A stretch of 64,000 bases of DNA from Anseranas semipalmata (Eukaryota; Chordata; Aves; Anseriformes; Anseranatidae). The notes beneath the pieces are model-generated. The model saw only the letters and a list, made by a program, of their open reading frames with translations. It searched no databases and was not told the DNA's origin. Positions 11,901-26,230 of this stretch are shown here, in pieces. The translations under genes were made by a program, and so were the position numbers. The stretch is taken from the NCBI GenBank assembly GCA_013399115.1, contig VXAA01001511.1, forward strand, positions 93,895 through 157,894, given 5' to 3'. The stretch's first letter is position 1; every line of letters begins with the position of its first letter.

Positions 11901-14783
11901 TGGGTAAGGTAAATCAGGAAAGGTACAAAGAAGGTCAATGAGAAATACTGGCAATAAAGAAATACTGATATACAATATTCAACAGGTTTATTTAAATAGG
12001 TAAATACATTATTTAATAAGAAAGAGTCTTTAACTTGGAATAGAGGCAGCTGATGGGTCTATAAGATCATGAATTTCTTGGAATAGACAAATAAGAAATT
12101 TCTATTGAAGTGTTTCTTATAATATAAGGACTTTATAAAATTATGATGAAGCACATACTAATCTCAAAAGGGAAGTGCTTTTTTAAACAATCCACAAATA
12201 AATTTCAGAACTCATTGCCACAGTATGTCTTGGCTCCCAGAATGCCAGTGGGCTCCAAAAGTAGTCAAATTCACAGTAAAATGATCCACCCAGTACAATC
12301 TTAACACCATGATGCAGATGTAGCCTCCTACTCCAAGTCTCTAAAACTGATAGTCTGAAGCTGTGTGAAGAAAAAAACACTTTTCTACTTGCCCTAATTC
12401 TTTATTCTTTCCTAATTAGCTGTTGGTTAAAATCAGAGACATAATAATGGCTAATTGTATTTTGTAGCCATCTGTTGTGTTTTGTCAGGTCTGACCCAAC
12501 AGAGCAGTTTTGGATTAAGTTGCATCTTCTTTCCTGGAATTCTGTAGTTGTAGTATACTGCAATTAGGAAATGCTATGTATGTTATGTATCTTCGAGCAG
12601 TTTCGATAAGCACACCTTTCATAGAAAAGATACTGAGGTAGTCTGGCTTCAAAACTTTGTGGTGATGATACAAAGCTCTGAAAACATTTTACATATGGAT
12701 CTGTATAAAAATAGGTCTTGTTAGACTGCCTAAACAGGTGCATTGCTCTATATAGGGAATTCATGCAGTACACTAAATTGTAATAAAACATGAATGGTCC
12801 CATAAAATTTTATTGATCCAGCACTTTACCGTATGATGTCCTCACTGGAGAGCATGTTCCCATTTACAGGTACAAGGACATATGATGAAAATTCTTAGTT
12901 CATTAAAATGAAACAATACTCAAAATGTATTCAGTAGTCTTCATAATGCAGCACACTAGGGTTTATAAGTCAAAGGAATATCTGTGATATGTAAATTCCT
13001 AAAACAATGCAAGGGCTGGTTTCCACACGGGGCGTAGTCTGATGTGTCCCTTCCTACACTAATGTAAACACTTGTCAGTACTTATCATTGCCAAGTTGTA
13101 GGTAATGTACAAAGGTAGAAGCAGCATTATTCCTCAAATCCAAAGGAAAATTAAACTCTCTTACCCTCCTTCTCCCAATCCTTTTCTCCTTCCTCAGTAG
13201 GACTGAAAATTCCACACCTTTGATTTCTGCCTTTCTGGTATTTTAAAGCATTTTAAAATGAAAACTGTTGAACATATAGAAGAAAAAACAGTGTAAAGTC
13301 AATGTAAAGGTACCCCAGCTGGCTTTCTGTTGACAACTCCTGGTGTTGAAAAGGCAGCAAGATCCCCGTGGCTGCAGAGATGCAGCTGTGGATTTGGAAA
13401 TGGCTGCTTTGTGCATCTGAGCTTTGACGATGGCAAACTGGAAGTGGAGGATTTTGGTTGAGATCCAACCATGGAAAATCAATGGCCTGATGATCCTGGC
13501 ATTGATATTTTGTCATGTCTGTCCAGATCAACTGACTTCCATGGGCACTGTTTAGAAACAAAAATGGTTTCATTGGCAAATTATTGAAGTATTTTGAGAT
13601 TGAAAATAATGTTAATTCTGCAAAACGCTCTTCCTCTGAAACAGTGGAATAGTTTCAGAGGGTTTCACTTTCAGAACCGTTTCAGAAACCCAAACAGTGG
13701 TTTTCCTGCCCACACAGAAAACATTCTGGTCTATCCTGTTGCTGAATATCTTTATCTACAAAGTCATTTTTGGACAACTCACCAAGCAGAAAGCTATTTG
13801 TTAGTGAAAATGTTCATGTTAGCTATGCAGGATTGCTTCCTCTGTTGTTCTTTTGTTAAATTATTATTATTATTATCATGATTATGAAGTAAATCCTGTT
13901 CTAAAGTTTCAGAATGAAATTATAGCTTGCATTTCTTAAAATATTTATTGCAAGTTTAAAAATACTTTTTCTTGACATGTAGTGTTTAACTCAAATGCTT
14001 GTATATACCTGCAATAGAGATAAAACTGCACAGGAATCCTCTTTCGTGATAACAATTTACAGTAGGTGACATTGCCAAAATAGGAAATGTTTCATATTTC
14101 TCAAGACTCTGAAAATGTCACAAATGTCATACTTGTTCATTTCAGCTGCTGGAACTGAATTTTTCAAGCACGACATTTATGAAGTATGTAGTTATATAAA
14201 CTTAGGAATACACATTTGGTAATTGACTTTGGATTTGTTATTAATATAGTGGAAGTTTTATAACCATAACTGTAATTATAAATCTTTAATTACTGAATTA
14301 CCTGTTCTACAGAAGTGTTTTAATTGATTGGAGTTCATTTGATCCAAAATAATGCACGGACATTTTTTCTTTTAAAATGTGTTTTAAAAAATACATTTGC
14401 TTGCCTAACTCAATAGAGGAATATTTTGGGAAACTTTAATTGTAAATCTTTGTCTAATGCATATTTTTCTTCACCAGATAGTTACAACAGTTAACATAAT
14501 TGTGTTTGCCATCTAGTTAAGGTGACTCTTATGGACTTTGTGGATTTTGTATTCATTTTGCGTTAGGGGTCTAGAGATCTCAGCTCTGCAGCTCACTGAT
14601 GTCCTCAGGTGTGTTCTGAAGATTAAATCCCAGCCTGACTGAATGATAAAACTCAAACAGCCCAACACCCATCCTTTTCTTGTTTATTGCTTGGGTTAAA
14701 TAAGTGACTTATCAAATTACTGTATAATGTATATTAATATCATTGTTTCATGAATATTGATAAAAATCTTTTTAAACTTGCAG

Positions 14784-14901
14784 CAAGTAGTGGCAGCAAT
14801 AAATGCAGGAATCATACCTTTAGGAAACACATCTACTCAGATCAGTCACTGGGACTTGGGAAGTTCCTTCTTCTTTGCTGGCACTGTTATTACCACCATA
14901 G
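14784..14901 (+). CDS. KCNK2: KCNK2 (TREK-1) exon 3: cap helix 2 and pore loop P1
   Basis: A 118-base exon: 39 full codons (residues 105-143) plus the first base of Gly144. The acceptor is AACTTGCAG and the donor is GTAGGA. It encodes [14 protein letters not shown], then NTST with glycosylation site Asn119, then [22 protein letters not shown]. The latter includes His126, reported in mammals as the extracellular proton sensor, Gly137, and Thr142 of the first selectivity filter TIGFG. The filter is split by the intron after the first base of its glycine codon, so exon 4 is needed to complete the pore. The phases on both sides match exons 2 and 4. Confidence 0.97.
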
Positions 14902-17613
14902 GTAGGACACAGCTTATTATCTTTTTATAGTAACTGGGCTGAAATTGTTTGGATTTCCAATGTGTTCATGTATTTGTCAATGGTATATCTTCCAAATCTT
15001 CTGTTTTTTTTTTTTTNTTACTTTTTAGCTGCAGGAGCAGAAGTGAGAGCTATATTTAAGGATCCCTAGCTGAGTAAATGACTCTGCAATGGAAGAAAAA
15101 ATGTTGCTGTAGATTTCTGTGAGGTGACTAGAAGAGGCTGTGGAAACATTTTCTGGGGTGAATTTGGTCAACTGTGTAATCATAAGTGTTAAATAGGGCA
15201 TGATTTAAAGCACATGTGCATTAAACCTTGACTGAGATGTATGGAATTTCAAGTCTGTATGATCCCATTCTATGTTGTTTTCTCTAAGTTTTGAATAAGA
15301 TGACAACATGGTAAAGATTTAGTTCAGCGTAATCAGTTACGAACACTGTAGTGATGGGCAGATTTACAGTCAAGGGCTTACTTTGAGGCTTCTGTTGCAT
15401 TCAGGAAGGTCCAAAGCTGTAGGGTGATTAGTCCATGGTCACAAGCCCAGTGAGTTTTCTGCATCCTTTCTGCAAGCAAGAGCCACTGTCCCTGTGGGCA
15501 GGTGTGAGCAGGAGCAGTATTTGACCTTTCAGTTTCTTCCCCTTGACTAGAATACAGTGCATGCAGTAGACAATTCAAAGATGTAGTGTAGCTCCCAGGT
15601 CACAGGAGGGGCATCCACAAAGGGGGCTGGAAATTTGAAGAAGAAATCAGATGAGAAAAATGTAAGACCTACATTGTTAGAGGAATTAGGAATTGTAGGA
15701 ATGTTGCAATTATCATCTCTGTGTAATTTTTATTTGCATATTGTGAAGGAAGGGGTGTTCTTTTCATATACCTTTGTTTTTTCTTTATGTACCACTGCAT
15801 AAGTATTTTTGTGTGTTTGTGTGTATACATGCCTATATATATGTATAAATATTATGTCTATGTTTAATATTTTTTCACATCCAGAGTAACTAAAACACAG
15901 GTTTAGTGAAAGCAATGAGAGAAACTCTGACCTTACTAAGGTTAGCAACAAACTCACTGATTTTAAGGAATTAAAAATGTAATTTTATCAGATTATAACC
16001 AAGAAAAGCGAGTCTTGAAAGGATAGCTTTACAGTCGATCTTATGTTACCCTCTTCTGACAACATGAAGCTTGATGTTGTAAATTTAGCTTCTATTTTAA
16101 AGCTGTGTATTTATTAAAACTGGCCAATGTCTTTTGCAGTTCACTATGCTTTGTTTCTAAATTACTTATTGCTTACTCTTTATGATATTTTAATTAAAGT
16201 ATATCATTGCAAGTAAGTATCCATGGTCCTGTAGAAAGTGCTTAATATTTGCTTCAGCTGCAAATAGGAATAAAGAAGTATGAAAAATGTTCAGGGAATT
16301 AAATGATTCAAAAAATTGTTTTAAAGCAGTGGAAGATTTTGTTTCACTATTTCATTTCTAAATAAAACTTTAGGGTCTTTCTAAATCAAAATGTTTCCTG
16401 ATTTAATTTATTGACCTGATTCCAATAAAACATGTGTCCTGCTTAGAGGAGAGAGGGGCATCTGCAGACGGATTCAGCCCTCTGATCCACTGTCCCCAGG
16501 AGGCAAGATAACCCAATAGGAAATACATTTGAAAATTAATATTTCAGGTAATTTCTGCAAAACAGAGTAGTTGGAATCAGGTCAAACTAGGCAACTGTAA
16601 ATATTTATTTCAGTTTTTTTGATAGAAAACATAAGGAAAAAGTCTAGGAAAAAGTATTCTGAGAAGTATTTTGGCTTTGGACCAGCTGAGGTTTTCATCA
16701 GAAAGCCTTCTGATGAAAGCTCCCAGTCAGTTACAATTTTGGGGTTTGTTTCTTAGAATCTCCAGACTGCATGTGTACATTAATGCTGTTGCATGTTTGT
16801 TACTGTGTATTACAGCTGTGAACCATCTTTCTGATGGTTCAAAGAGCTTGCAATGTGACACAAAGAGGAGGTGTCATGAAAAGCCTTTGGAATTATGGCT
16901 CTCCCAGGAAAATGGTGACAAGCCTAACGGTTGGCTGTATTTTCCCTTATTCTGTATATTATGACATGTCATCAGCTGCTTTTGTGTTCAGAACATGATC
17001 TTTTCATATATGAATAGTCTTTTGAAAGTGAGGGCATTCCTTCCAACTTGGGGGCATATGGTTATCATATAACTTGATATTCGAAATTCTCAGGAGTCTA
17101 AAAATGCAGTTTATGAGCATCTCCAGAGAGTTGCCATAAGTTTCCTCCAAACGCTACAGATAGATATTCTCTATGGACCTAGACATGACCTTATAAATTC
17201 ATAAAACAACTTTGCAGAAATAATTTGTAAAAGTGATTTTTATAAATATGAATAAAATTTATAAATATTATGTCCTTTAGACTGAATGCCTCAAAGAATT
17301 ACTTGAATAGAAGGAAAAAAAGATTACTACCACCTACAGAAAATGATAGCTTTCCAGTGTTGCAGCAGATTCTCTAGTTTTCCAAACCTCTTATTACTAT
17401 AATTTTACCTTATCATTAGCCAGCACACCTCCTGCTGATATCTCAGAATCCCAGATTTTTCAGAAACCAATAGTTCATTTATGGATAGTTTTTTTCCAAG
17501 TCTTTCTTCAATGATAGTACCACTTGCATCCCCCAGATATTTGGTTCCTGGGGAGAGGAGATCATAAATAAAGACTTTAGCACTTACCTAAGCAATAAGT
17601 TATTGTTTTATGG

Positions 17614-17645
17614 TTACTGTTATTATTGTACTATAGTAACAGTAA
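17614..17645. repeat. Short inverted repeat
   Basis: TTACTGTTA (17614-17622) and its exact complement TAACAGTAA (17637-17645) enclose a 14-base loop. AT-rich and probably chance or a minor hairpin. Confidence 0.5.
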
Positions 17646-18631
17646 GCATTTAAGTGAGAAATATTGACCCTGTATTTTGGTGGCTGTTGGCAGCAGTCCA
17701 GAACTGTGTGTTCTTTCTTAGTGCTCTGGATTTCCTGTAGACTGCTGAAAGGCTCTTTCATGGTGACGTGTATCTACTGAGGGTCAAAGCCAGCTAACAA
17801 AAGCAGAGGTAACACTAGAGAAAGCATGGCATGACATTTATTTAACTATCTTTTTATTCTCTTTTAATTCTTCATGTTATCTAGGAAATGTTACAATATG
17901 TATTATAAATTTAAAACTTAGTTTTAACAGAACATTATCTCCTCTACTGCTCCTAGATCTTTCCTAAGAAGTGGATTTAGTTCAGAGGTCAGGGTCAAAC
18001 AGTTTCACAAGACTCTATTTAATAGAAGAGATCCTTTGTCGCTTTTTTTGACATGCTTGAGTGGACTGGTTTTGGCTTTGCATTTACTACTGTGCAACAG
18101 CATCGAGAAGTGACCTTACTGGCTATGGGTTTGGTTTGCTTAGTTAGGTGTTCTCGGTTGTGGATGTGTTTCTAGAACAAATATGGCTCATCTTGACAAA
18201 GAAATATGAAACTCTGTGATTACTCTGGGTGTATGGAACACTTTCAGATAATCCCTATGAGGGAAAAGGGTAACAGAGGGATATGGGAATGCCGACATTG
18301 TTTGTGAAATATATTGTTGCATTGTTCCCTGGAATACGATTTGCTGCAAAGCACAAAAGATGCTCTTTTTTTCTACCTGAAAATGCCATTATTCACTCAG
18401 TTCTGTTCTAGGACAACATGTCCAAATAAAAGAAAAAAAAGAGGACTGAGAGGAAAAGCATGAAAAAATGGTAACTCAATCATAAAGCTGGAGCTAGTGT
18501 TGAGGAAGAGCAGAAAATAATCTTTCTGTCACATCTTTTTATTCTGAGGGCTCATAATTGTCTTTCCATGTGCATTTTTATCCTCTAGATTATTTCCTTC
18601 AATAGGTAGCTTAACTCAGAAATGGACAGAA

Positions 18632-18660
18632 CCTCCCCCCTCCCCCCTCCCTCCCCTCCC
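18632..18660. repeat. C-rich tract; minus strand has strong G-quadruplex potential
   Basis: Twenty-nine bases contain only C and T after the leading base, with five C runs of three to six each separated by a single T. The minus strand is therefore a run of G tracts with one-base loops, the most stable class of predicted quadruplex; the sense strand could form an i-motif. It lies alone in AT-rich intron. Confidence 0.7.
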
Positions 18661-21600
18661 AGCAATTTATATTTTAGGTCCTGAGAAAGTTCCTATTGGC
18701 AACAGTAGGAAAGGAGACCTCTCTTGCTGCAAGCTTGAGACCTGTATCTAGAAAAATGAAAAAACAAAGTAGACATGCCAAGATGTTGAACTTAGTGGTC
18801 TTTCTCACAAATGACTGCTGCCTCAGCACGTAAAAAATGTCAGAAACCGTATCACGAAAACTTCTAGTAGACTCCTATAGATCTTCAGCTCAAATAGCTG
18901 TACTATTTCTGCTGTTATTCCAGCTGGTCTGTAATGACTTTTTCAAGCACCACAAGGAGATGTATAGTAGAGAGGGCACTTCTTTGGTCTCTTGGAAGAT
19001 GGAGTATCTTGAATAGCAGTTGTGAGCATGTCAGGAGTGACAGCAACCTCATAGGTAGCTGTAGTTTCCCAGAGTGTGTCTTTCCAAACAGAGCTGTGTC
19101 TACGCGGGGGTGAATTCGCGGCACTCCACGAGTACCTGAGCATTAGAGGTTACTTGGCAGCTGTATTGATGTCCAAATCTTATATTTGTTAACAACTTTG
19201 TCTACAAATCAAAAAAGGAAGAACACATCATTTCTTTTTGTCCTTTCCCACTTTTTTTACCAGCCAGAACCCAGACTTCTCATAGGCACTTGAAACTGGT
19301 CCTCTAGAGAAGTTCAGTTATGACTAAGCTTTAACTTAGCTTCAAGTAGCTAGCTTTGTTAATACTGCTATGCTCTTTGGGTCCAAAGCCTAGCAACTAT
19401 TATTACAGACTGCGAAGGAATGTGAATCTTAAAAAAAAAAAAAAAAAAAGTAAATTTTTTTTTAAGGAACAGTTGTGAATAGCAAGCAGCTAAAACTCTG
19501 AAAAATGGTTAATATTTTTGACTAGAAATCTGAACTCGATTTGTCACTTTTAGATTTGCAATTAGTTATGTATGTTCAAAAGCAATTTCACTGTAAGGAA
19601 TACTTCTTTTCTGCCATTTTCCCACTGCCTGGACACAAGCATTTCTTGTGAAGTCAGGGTATTTTAAAAAGTCTTATTACATTGCTTATTGATTCAAAAA
19701 AATAATAAAATCCTGCTGCTAAATCTGTCCCTTCTGGCACCACTTCACTGCATTTTTGAAATACAAAGTAAAAGAATAATGTGTTGATAATTAAAATATA
19801 CAAAATATGTTTGATGTTATAAAAGGATAAATATTGTTGATAATCAAAATGTATCACCTATTATGTCAGATGATCATAAAGATAAAAAATTGCAAGTGAT
19901 GCTGAAAATTTGTTCCCTTAGTTCAGAAAAGTACCAAGTATCACAAACTCAAGTTAGAATGTTTTATTTTTTTTTGGTTGGTGGTGTTTGTTTTTTTGTA
20001 TCTGCTTTTGCCACCAAAGAAGAAACTGAGTTTTTCTCAGCTTTTCTTGTGGTGTCGCATAGTTTCACTAAAACAGAAATAGTACCAACCTTCTTAAAAA
20101 AAATCATCCTTTAAGTGTCCAGTTTTCCTGAAAACTTGCTCTCCAATAGCTCCTAAACAAAATAAAGCATTCAGATTATCTGGAATGCTGTTTTTTTCAT
20201 CTTTTTCAACTAGCTGCCCCCTAAAACTTTTGAGTGGAGTTATGGACTCCTGTGTTGAAAACTTACACCTTCAGACTTTCCTTTTTAATCGCGTTCTGTG
20301 GTTCTTGCATAAGAAACCCACATCTACTATACAGCACAGACCACATATTGAAAACTGGAGCAGAACAAGGCTGGGATGGCAGTGCACCTTGGTTATTCCC
20401 AGAAGTAGAAGCTATTGAGGATGAGCTTAAAAAAATCATTTCAAAAGATTACGCCAGTTTGCTCATCAGAATATAAATTCTGGGGTTTCTGTGTCTTCTG
20501 TGTTTGAAAGGGAAACGAGGAAAAGCAAACAAAAGAGAGTGAAGTGCAAATGCAGAGGTGCTTGAGGAAGGGGGTCATGAAAACCTCCTAAAAGTAAATA
20601 ACATAAAATATATTTGCCTGAAAAATATTCTGATACATGATTTTCCCCACCATATCAGTATTCAGATCTGTATTTGGGACTACGACATACCCGAGGTTGG
20701 CTGCAGGGTGGACATTGGAGCATATGGCTTTTGAGGATCTGTTTCTATAAAGGCTCCTCAACTCAATATCATCTTATTTGGCTCCCTTTCAAATGCAACA
20801 AGTAGGGTTGCATGAAGGTAGGGTCATGGATCTTACCCTCCACTAGTAGCCTGGATGCATGTCCAGGTTTCATATAGCTCCCAGTGTGGGTGTACCTGGG
20901 GGAAAGCTGAGTATAACCAGTCGATAAGACCAGCTGCAGAGCAATGCAGAAAAACAGTGGTTAGGAGTTACAATCTGAAGATGTAGGAGTGAGAGACGTG
21001 CTGAAGAGATTGCTGGGGAATGAGGTGGAAATGCTCCTTCCATCTCATACTCTGCAGAGGACTCCACAGAAACCGCCTGCTGTCATACAGTGGTTTCATA
21101 TCTGCTCGCAAAGTGTGTTAAATATGTATATCTCATCTGACCAAATGTCAACAGAAAGAACTATTTTGTTTGAAAAAATCCCTTGAGATCTCTTCAGAAT
21201 TCAGTCTTTCCTCTTGGTTAATACTGTGCTTACCTTCCCGTCCCCACACTGTGGTTCTGAAGAGAAGACAGTGGAGCTAAAATTGCTTCTTTGTCTCTGT
21301 TTTTTCCATTCCAATTTTTCTCCTTTAATTCTTTTATTGCTCCTGTAAAGAATTTGACCCAGTTATTGGCTGTTGACAAATAGTGGCTCACTCGTGCTCT
21401 GAGGATTTGACAATGAAATTCTCCAAATATTTCATCTGTACTGAGCATACTCTCTTCCAGAACAGTAGCGACTAAGCAAGATTTCCTCTGTAATTATTTC
21501 TCCCAGGAACAGTGAGTAGAGAGTGTATTACCACTGTGCCCTCAATTTTCTCCTGCATTTGTTCTGGCAGTATGCAAGAGGGCTTATCTGACTCCAGTAG

Positions 21601-23507
21601 TGAGGAAATAACACTTGGACTGTACGAGGTTCAGAAGTAATAAATTAGAATAAGACTGCTGGGAGTTAGGGAACCTGGAAAAATGGTGTTGGGAGGACCA
21701 TGGTGAAAAGCTGAATGAAAACGATATTAGATGAAGAAGAGCTCAGTCAGAGACATTGAGGGCTTGTATATCAGAAAAGGTGTGAGTTGAATGAGAGAAA
21801 AGGTGAGCCTCACTGACCACAAAGACTGAGACTAAGAAAAGGAGAGGACCAAGTTTTCCTGGTACATGCTGGAATACTTCACAATGCTAAGTTTGGCTCT
21901 AAAAGCTCAGAAATGTAAGTACACAGGTGTCTGACATGCAGGAGGCACTTGCATGTTCTGTGGGCCATATTCATAACAGAAAGGATCTGATATTTCTCAT
22001 GATACTGTTACTTCAAATTATTAGCTCTATTGGAAGAGCTCAGGGCAATACAGCCTTTTAGTAGTGTGAATGTACAAGGGAATTTTTGTTGACCTGGCAA
22101 GGTTCTGGAGAAAAATCTTTACAATGGTTGGTACAAAGGGATGCTGTCTCTTAAGGAAAGGTGGTAGCATCAATGAAGTTTCATATCACATTTCATATCT
22201 TTTTTCCACTGATCTTTTTTACACATTTTTGGTCTTTTAATCCTGATTCAGAGCACTGTCAGCTACTTACTTGTATTGTAAAACTGAATTTCCAAATATG
22301 TTTGTACTCTGGAATGTTTTTTCCAGCCACTGGAATGTTTTCAGCATTGACGTAACTGCATTAAGAATTGGTTTTGTCAGAATAGCCTTTTTATTTTCAC
22401 TGATAAACTTCCTTCTAGGCAGCACTGATGATTTTATTTTGGTTTGGTGTCTGTTTCTTGTTGGACCTTGCAAAGCAAGGAGGAAGACGTACCATTTCTA
22501 CAGTTTGATGTGCTTGCACATTCTGACCTTTTAATTTTCCTTTTCCTCAGAAATAGCACACAGTTGTGTTAAAACAAATTGCCAGGCATGCAGCTTTCCA
22601 TGCCTCTTCTGTATCTTCTGTAATTTCCTTAAAAACAGACTACACAATGCAGTTCTGCTTAAGTCTTGCTGTGGAGTTAAAATGTCATTTTGTCAGTTGT
22701 GACACAGTCCCCAATTTACACTGCAAATGAGCACTGAAATTTTCACAGCTTACTCTGTTAATGCTAGTGTGCTAATGGAACGGGATTTTGTTTTCTTTAT
22801 TTAGATTTCTTATCACCAGCTGATCATTATGGGGTTTCTGAGCCTCCCAATCATGTCCATTTTAATTTCCAAGTTGTGAAAGCTTGTTGTTATCAATAAA
22901 GGAAAGGCTGCCAGGAAGAACCGCTGAATACAGTTACACTGTTTGCAGAATACTAGGATGAGTGAAATTATTTCCTGCTTCCCTTTTTGTTTATTTTCAT
23001 AATTGCATCAGGAGTGGTGCAACTAACCACGAGAACCTCAAATCCTATAAGCAAACAAGAGGCACAGGATTTTGGAAAATTCAGAAAAAAAAAGTGTTTT
23101 GCACTTTGTTGCCACTAAACAAGAAGTAACAAAATTGGAGCCACTGAGTGTGTAGTGTTTAGAGGTCAAAATAAAAACACCCAAATGTAGTGTGTATATC
23201 CCACCAGGACGATCCGTTGCTAAATTCTGCTTTGACTATGTTAATCTGTTTAGCATGATACGCTGCTTTGTTTCAAAGCTGTTTGCACTTACTATTTAGT
23301 TGAGCTGCTAACCAGGACCAGCTTTTAAAAAGGGAATGGCAGCCATTATCAATGCCAGATTTTTTAATTTTTTTTTTTTTTTTTTTTTGGAGAGACTAAC
23401 AATATAAGATTAGCATGTTGAGTAGTAACCTGCTTTGAAAGTGAAGCTGACCCTCTCAGCTGGGGTTCCTGCCTACTGATCACTTTAGAAAGCGAGGCAC
23501 TTATTTA

Positions 23508-24300
23508 GAATCATAGAATCATATCATAGAGTGGCCTGGGTTGGAAGGGACCTCAAAGATCATCTAGTTCCAACCACCCTGCCATAGGCAGGGATGCCAC
23601 CCACTAGATCAGGTTGCTCAGGGCCTCATCTAACCTGGTCTTGAACACCTCCAGGGATGGGGCATCCAACCTCTCTGGGCAACCTCTTCAAGTGCCTCAC
23701 TACCCCATGAGTGAAAAACTTCCTTCTAACCTCTAATCTAAATCTCCCCTCTTTTAGTTTAAAACCACTGCCCCTCATCCTATCGTTATCTACCCGAGTA
23801 AGGAGTCCTTCTCCATTCTTTTTATAAGACCCCTTTAAGTATTGAAAGGCTGCGAAGAGGTCACCCTGGAGTCTTCTCTTCTGTAGGCTGAACAGCCCCA
23901 GCTCTTTCAGCCTATCTTCACAGGAGAGGTGCTCCAGCCCCTTGATCATCCTTGTGGCCCTCCTCTGGACCCGCTCTAACAGCTCCGCATCCTTCTTGTG
24001 CTGGGGGTTCCAGACCTGGACACAGTACTCCAACTGGGGCCTCACCAGGGCTGAGCAGAGGGGGACAATCACCTCCCTCTCCCTGCTGGCCACCCCTTTT
24101 TTAATGCAGCCCAGGACACAGTTGGCCTTCTGGGCTGCAAGCGCGCACTGCCGACTCATGTTGAGCTTTTCATCAATCAGAACCCCCAAGTCCTTCTCTG
24201 CAGGGCTGTTCTCAATGAGTTCTTCTCCTAGTCTGTACTCACGTCTGGGATTTTCCCATCCCAGGTGCAGCACCCTGCGTTTAGGTGCCTTTAGCAGGAA
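23508..24300 (-). mobile_element. CR1 LINE, 5'-truncated copy with RT 3' end
   Basis: Non-LTR retrotransposon fragment inserted antisense to KCNK2. The low-coordinate end has the CR1 3' tail (GAATCATAGAATCATA, degraded repeats of the 8-base unit). The minus strand then codes for the end of the CR1 reverse transcriptase. Motifs such as [36 protein letters not shown] and [20 protein letters not shown] follow in order from about 24290 down to 23626 in one open frame of about 220 residues. The catalytic YADD-type region is absent, so it cannot move. The 5' edge near 24300 is gradual. Confidence 0.93.
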
Positions 24301-26230
24301 AGTTCTAGGTTCTGAAAGCTTGAATATCTCTTGTTGAGTGGTTTTGGCCAAAAGGCATAAAAGCATATTGTTTTATACCAGGTGAGAACCTGCCCACTGT
24401 AAGTCTCCCTCTGTTTTGTTTGATTGTTTGTTTTAAATTACATTGACTTGAATATAGGTTGTGGTGGTTTTCCTTCCTGCAAACTAAGATCTGAAAAGAT
24501 TGCTTGTGTTGCATGGAGGCTTTGCTTTATGCATAAATCACCTGCTCCCAAGCCCCAGGAGTGCCTTTTGGCACCCTGGCTGGTTGGTGCCGGGCGGTGG
24601 CGAGTGCCACGGGGAATAGCTGGGGCTGGGTATTCCAGTGCTGCACTGAATTGGAGAACCACCATCCACCAAAGAAAAGGTTCAGTTGGTTAGGATAGAC
24701 TCTTAGCTACCTCTTCACTCAAGGGCATGCATGTGATCTGGGCTGTACAACTCGGATCGCTGTTACCTAAGTCCCGAGCCAGCTTTTCACCAGTGTGCTT
24801 GCAAATGTACCATCCAGGTGGTAAATTCTTAGATTGTGTCTAGGTTGAGAAGGTAGCTATGCTATGGAAGTGTCTAAAACTGTTTTCAAGGAACTGGCAA
24901 ACAAGTAAGGGTGTAGCATTAAATGTGTTTTATCAATTTCTTGTTTATCTGGAAGTGAGGATTACCTTGGACTTCAGACTGTATTATTTTATTTCAATAC
25001 TACATTAAAATGTACGTTCAGTTTCATTGCATTCCTCCATGTGTAAAACAGTGTAAAGATCACCTATGTTTTTTTGTTGTTACTTTTTATTTTAGTGATG
25101 TAGCTGAAGTTTGGTTCTGTGAAGTTACAAAATGTTTTTCAGTTCCTGTATTTTAAGAACCACATACAGTGTCTAAGGCATCTAGTCTACATAACCAAAA
25201 ATAAAAAAGTACTTCTTAAACTGATGGGTTCTATTTCAATGATATTTGAAGGATATCTACTTTTTCAAAGAATGTGAAAAGAAAGTTGTACTGACAGCCT
25301 CGAATGGCTTAAAGGTTTCTTGAAGTGAGCTGCTGGTAGTATAAAATCTGATGTGTTGTGCCCCTGGCATTAGTGAGTAAAATAGCATTACAGTATCGCT
25401 ACAGCACATGAGAATATCCATTAGCATTTTATTATAGTATTTCTTTTTCATACATTGAGAGCTCTTTATATTTTATAGATTTCTTATTATTGCTAGCAGC
25501 TTGGTTCCATTTAAAAGAAAACAACACACACAGACAAAAAAAAAAAGCTACAAAAAAAAAAAAACGAAAGAGAAAGTGGATAGAAATATAGGCAAAGGAG
25601 AAATTAAACAAAACCCATTAACTTTTTGCAGCGAGTCTTTTGCAGTATTGAATCCTCTGGCACTTTGGAAAATCTTACCCTTTGGTGTCATTCTTTTTGA
25701 AAGATCTGCATCAGTCGGTGTGACTACAAAGTTCCAGGGTGCCGCAGGCTTGATTTGCTCACATCTCAGTGTGGGTTTAAAATCCATATTTTTCGGCAGT
25801 ACAGTTTTATTTCTACAATAATATGCATACAATCCGCATGTGCAATCTTTCAGATAAAGAGGATAAAATGTGTTGAAAACTGATTTAAACCGCTAATGCA
25901 AGTATAATTGAGTACTTAAGTTATATTCTGATGACTTCATTTTTTTGATTTGGGAGGAACAGATATTTAGTAGTAAAGCAGGTGGAAAAAGGACTCATGG
26001 AATGCAAGGTTTAGCTGACAGCACAGAAGAGTCCTGGTCACGCTGAGTTTGACCAATGAATAGTGCAATGCTTTTCCAAGTGTGAAAAAAAAATGGGATG
26101 TAAGCTATCTGTAAACTAACAGCAAGGCAGCTACATACTAGCTAATAATAAATAAATATGTGAGGTAGTAGAACTATTAGCCTGTAAAGCACATGATAAG
26201 TTGCTTTTTTTCTTGAGACATTCTTGTATG

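Larger units (their letters stand above)
1335..14783 (+). other. KCNK2: KCNK2 intron 2
   Basis: A 13.4-kb intron with a GTAAGC donor and a TTGCAG acceptor. It is AT-rich and has no young CR1 or LTR. It holds a minus-strand MIR-type SINE relic near 3.4 kb, a G-rich tract at 2173-2209, a 20-bp palindrome at 6103-6122 and a TG/TA microsatellite at 8950-8990. A short piece near 11303-11345 resembles an old amniote interspersed repeat, but too weakly to call. None of the open frames, at most about 110 codons, looks like protein. Confidence 0.9.
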
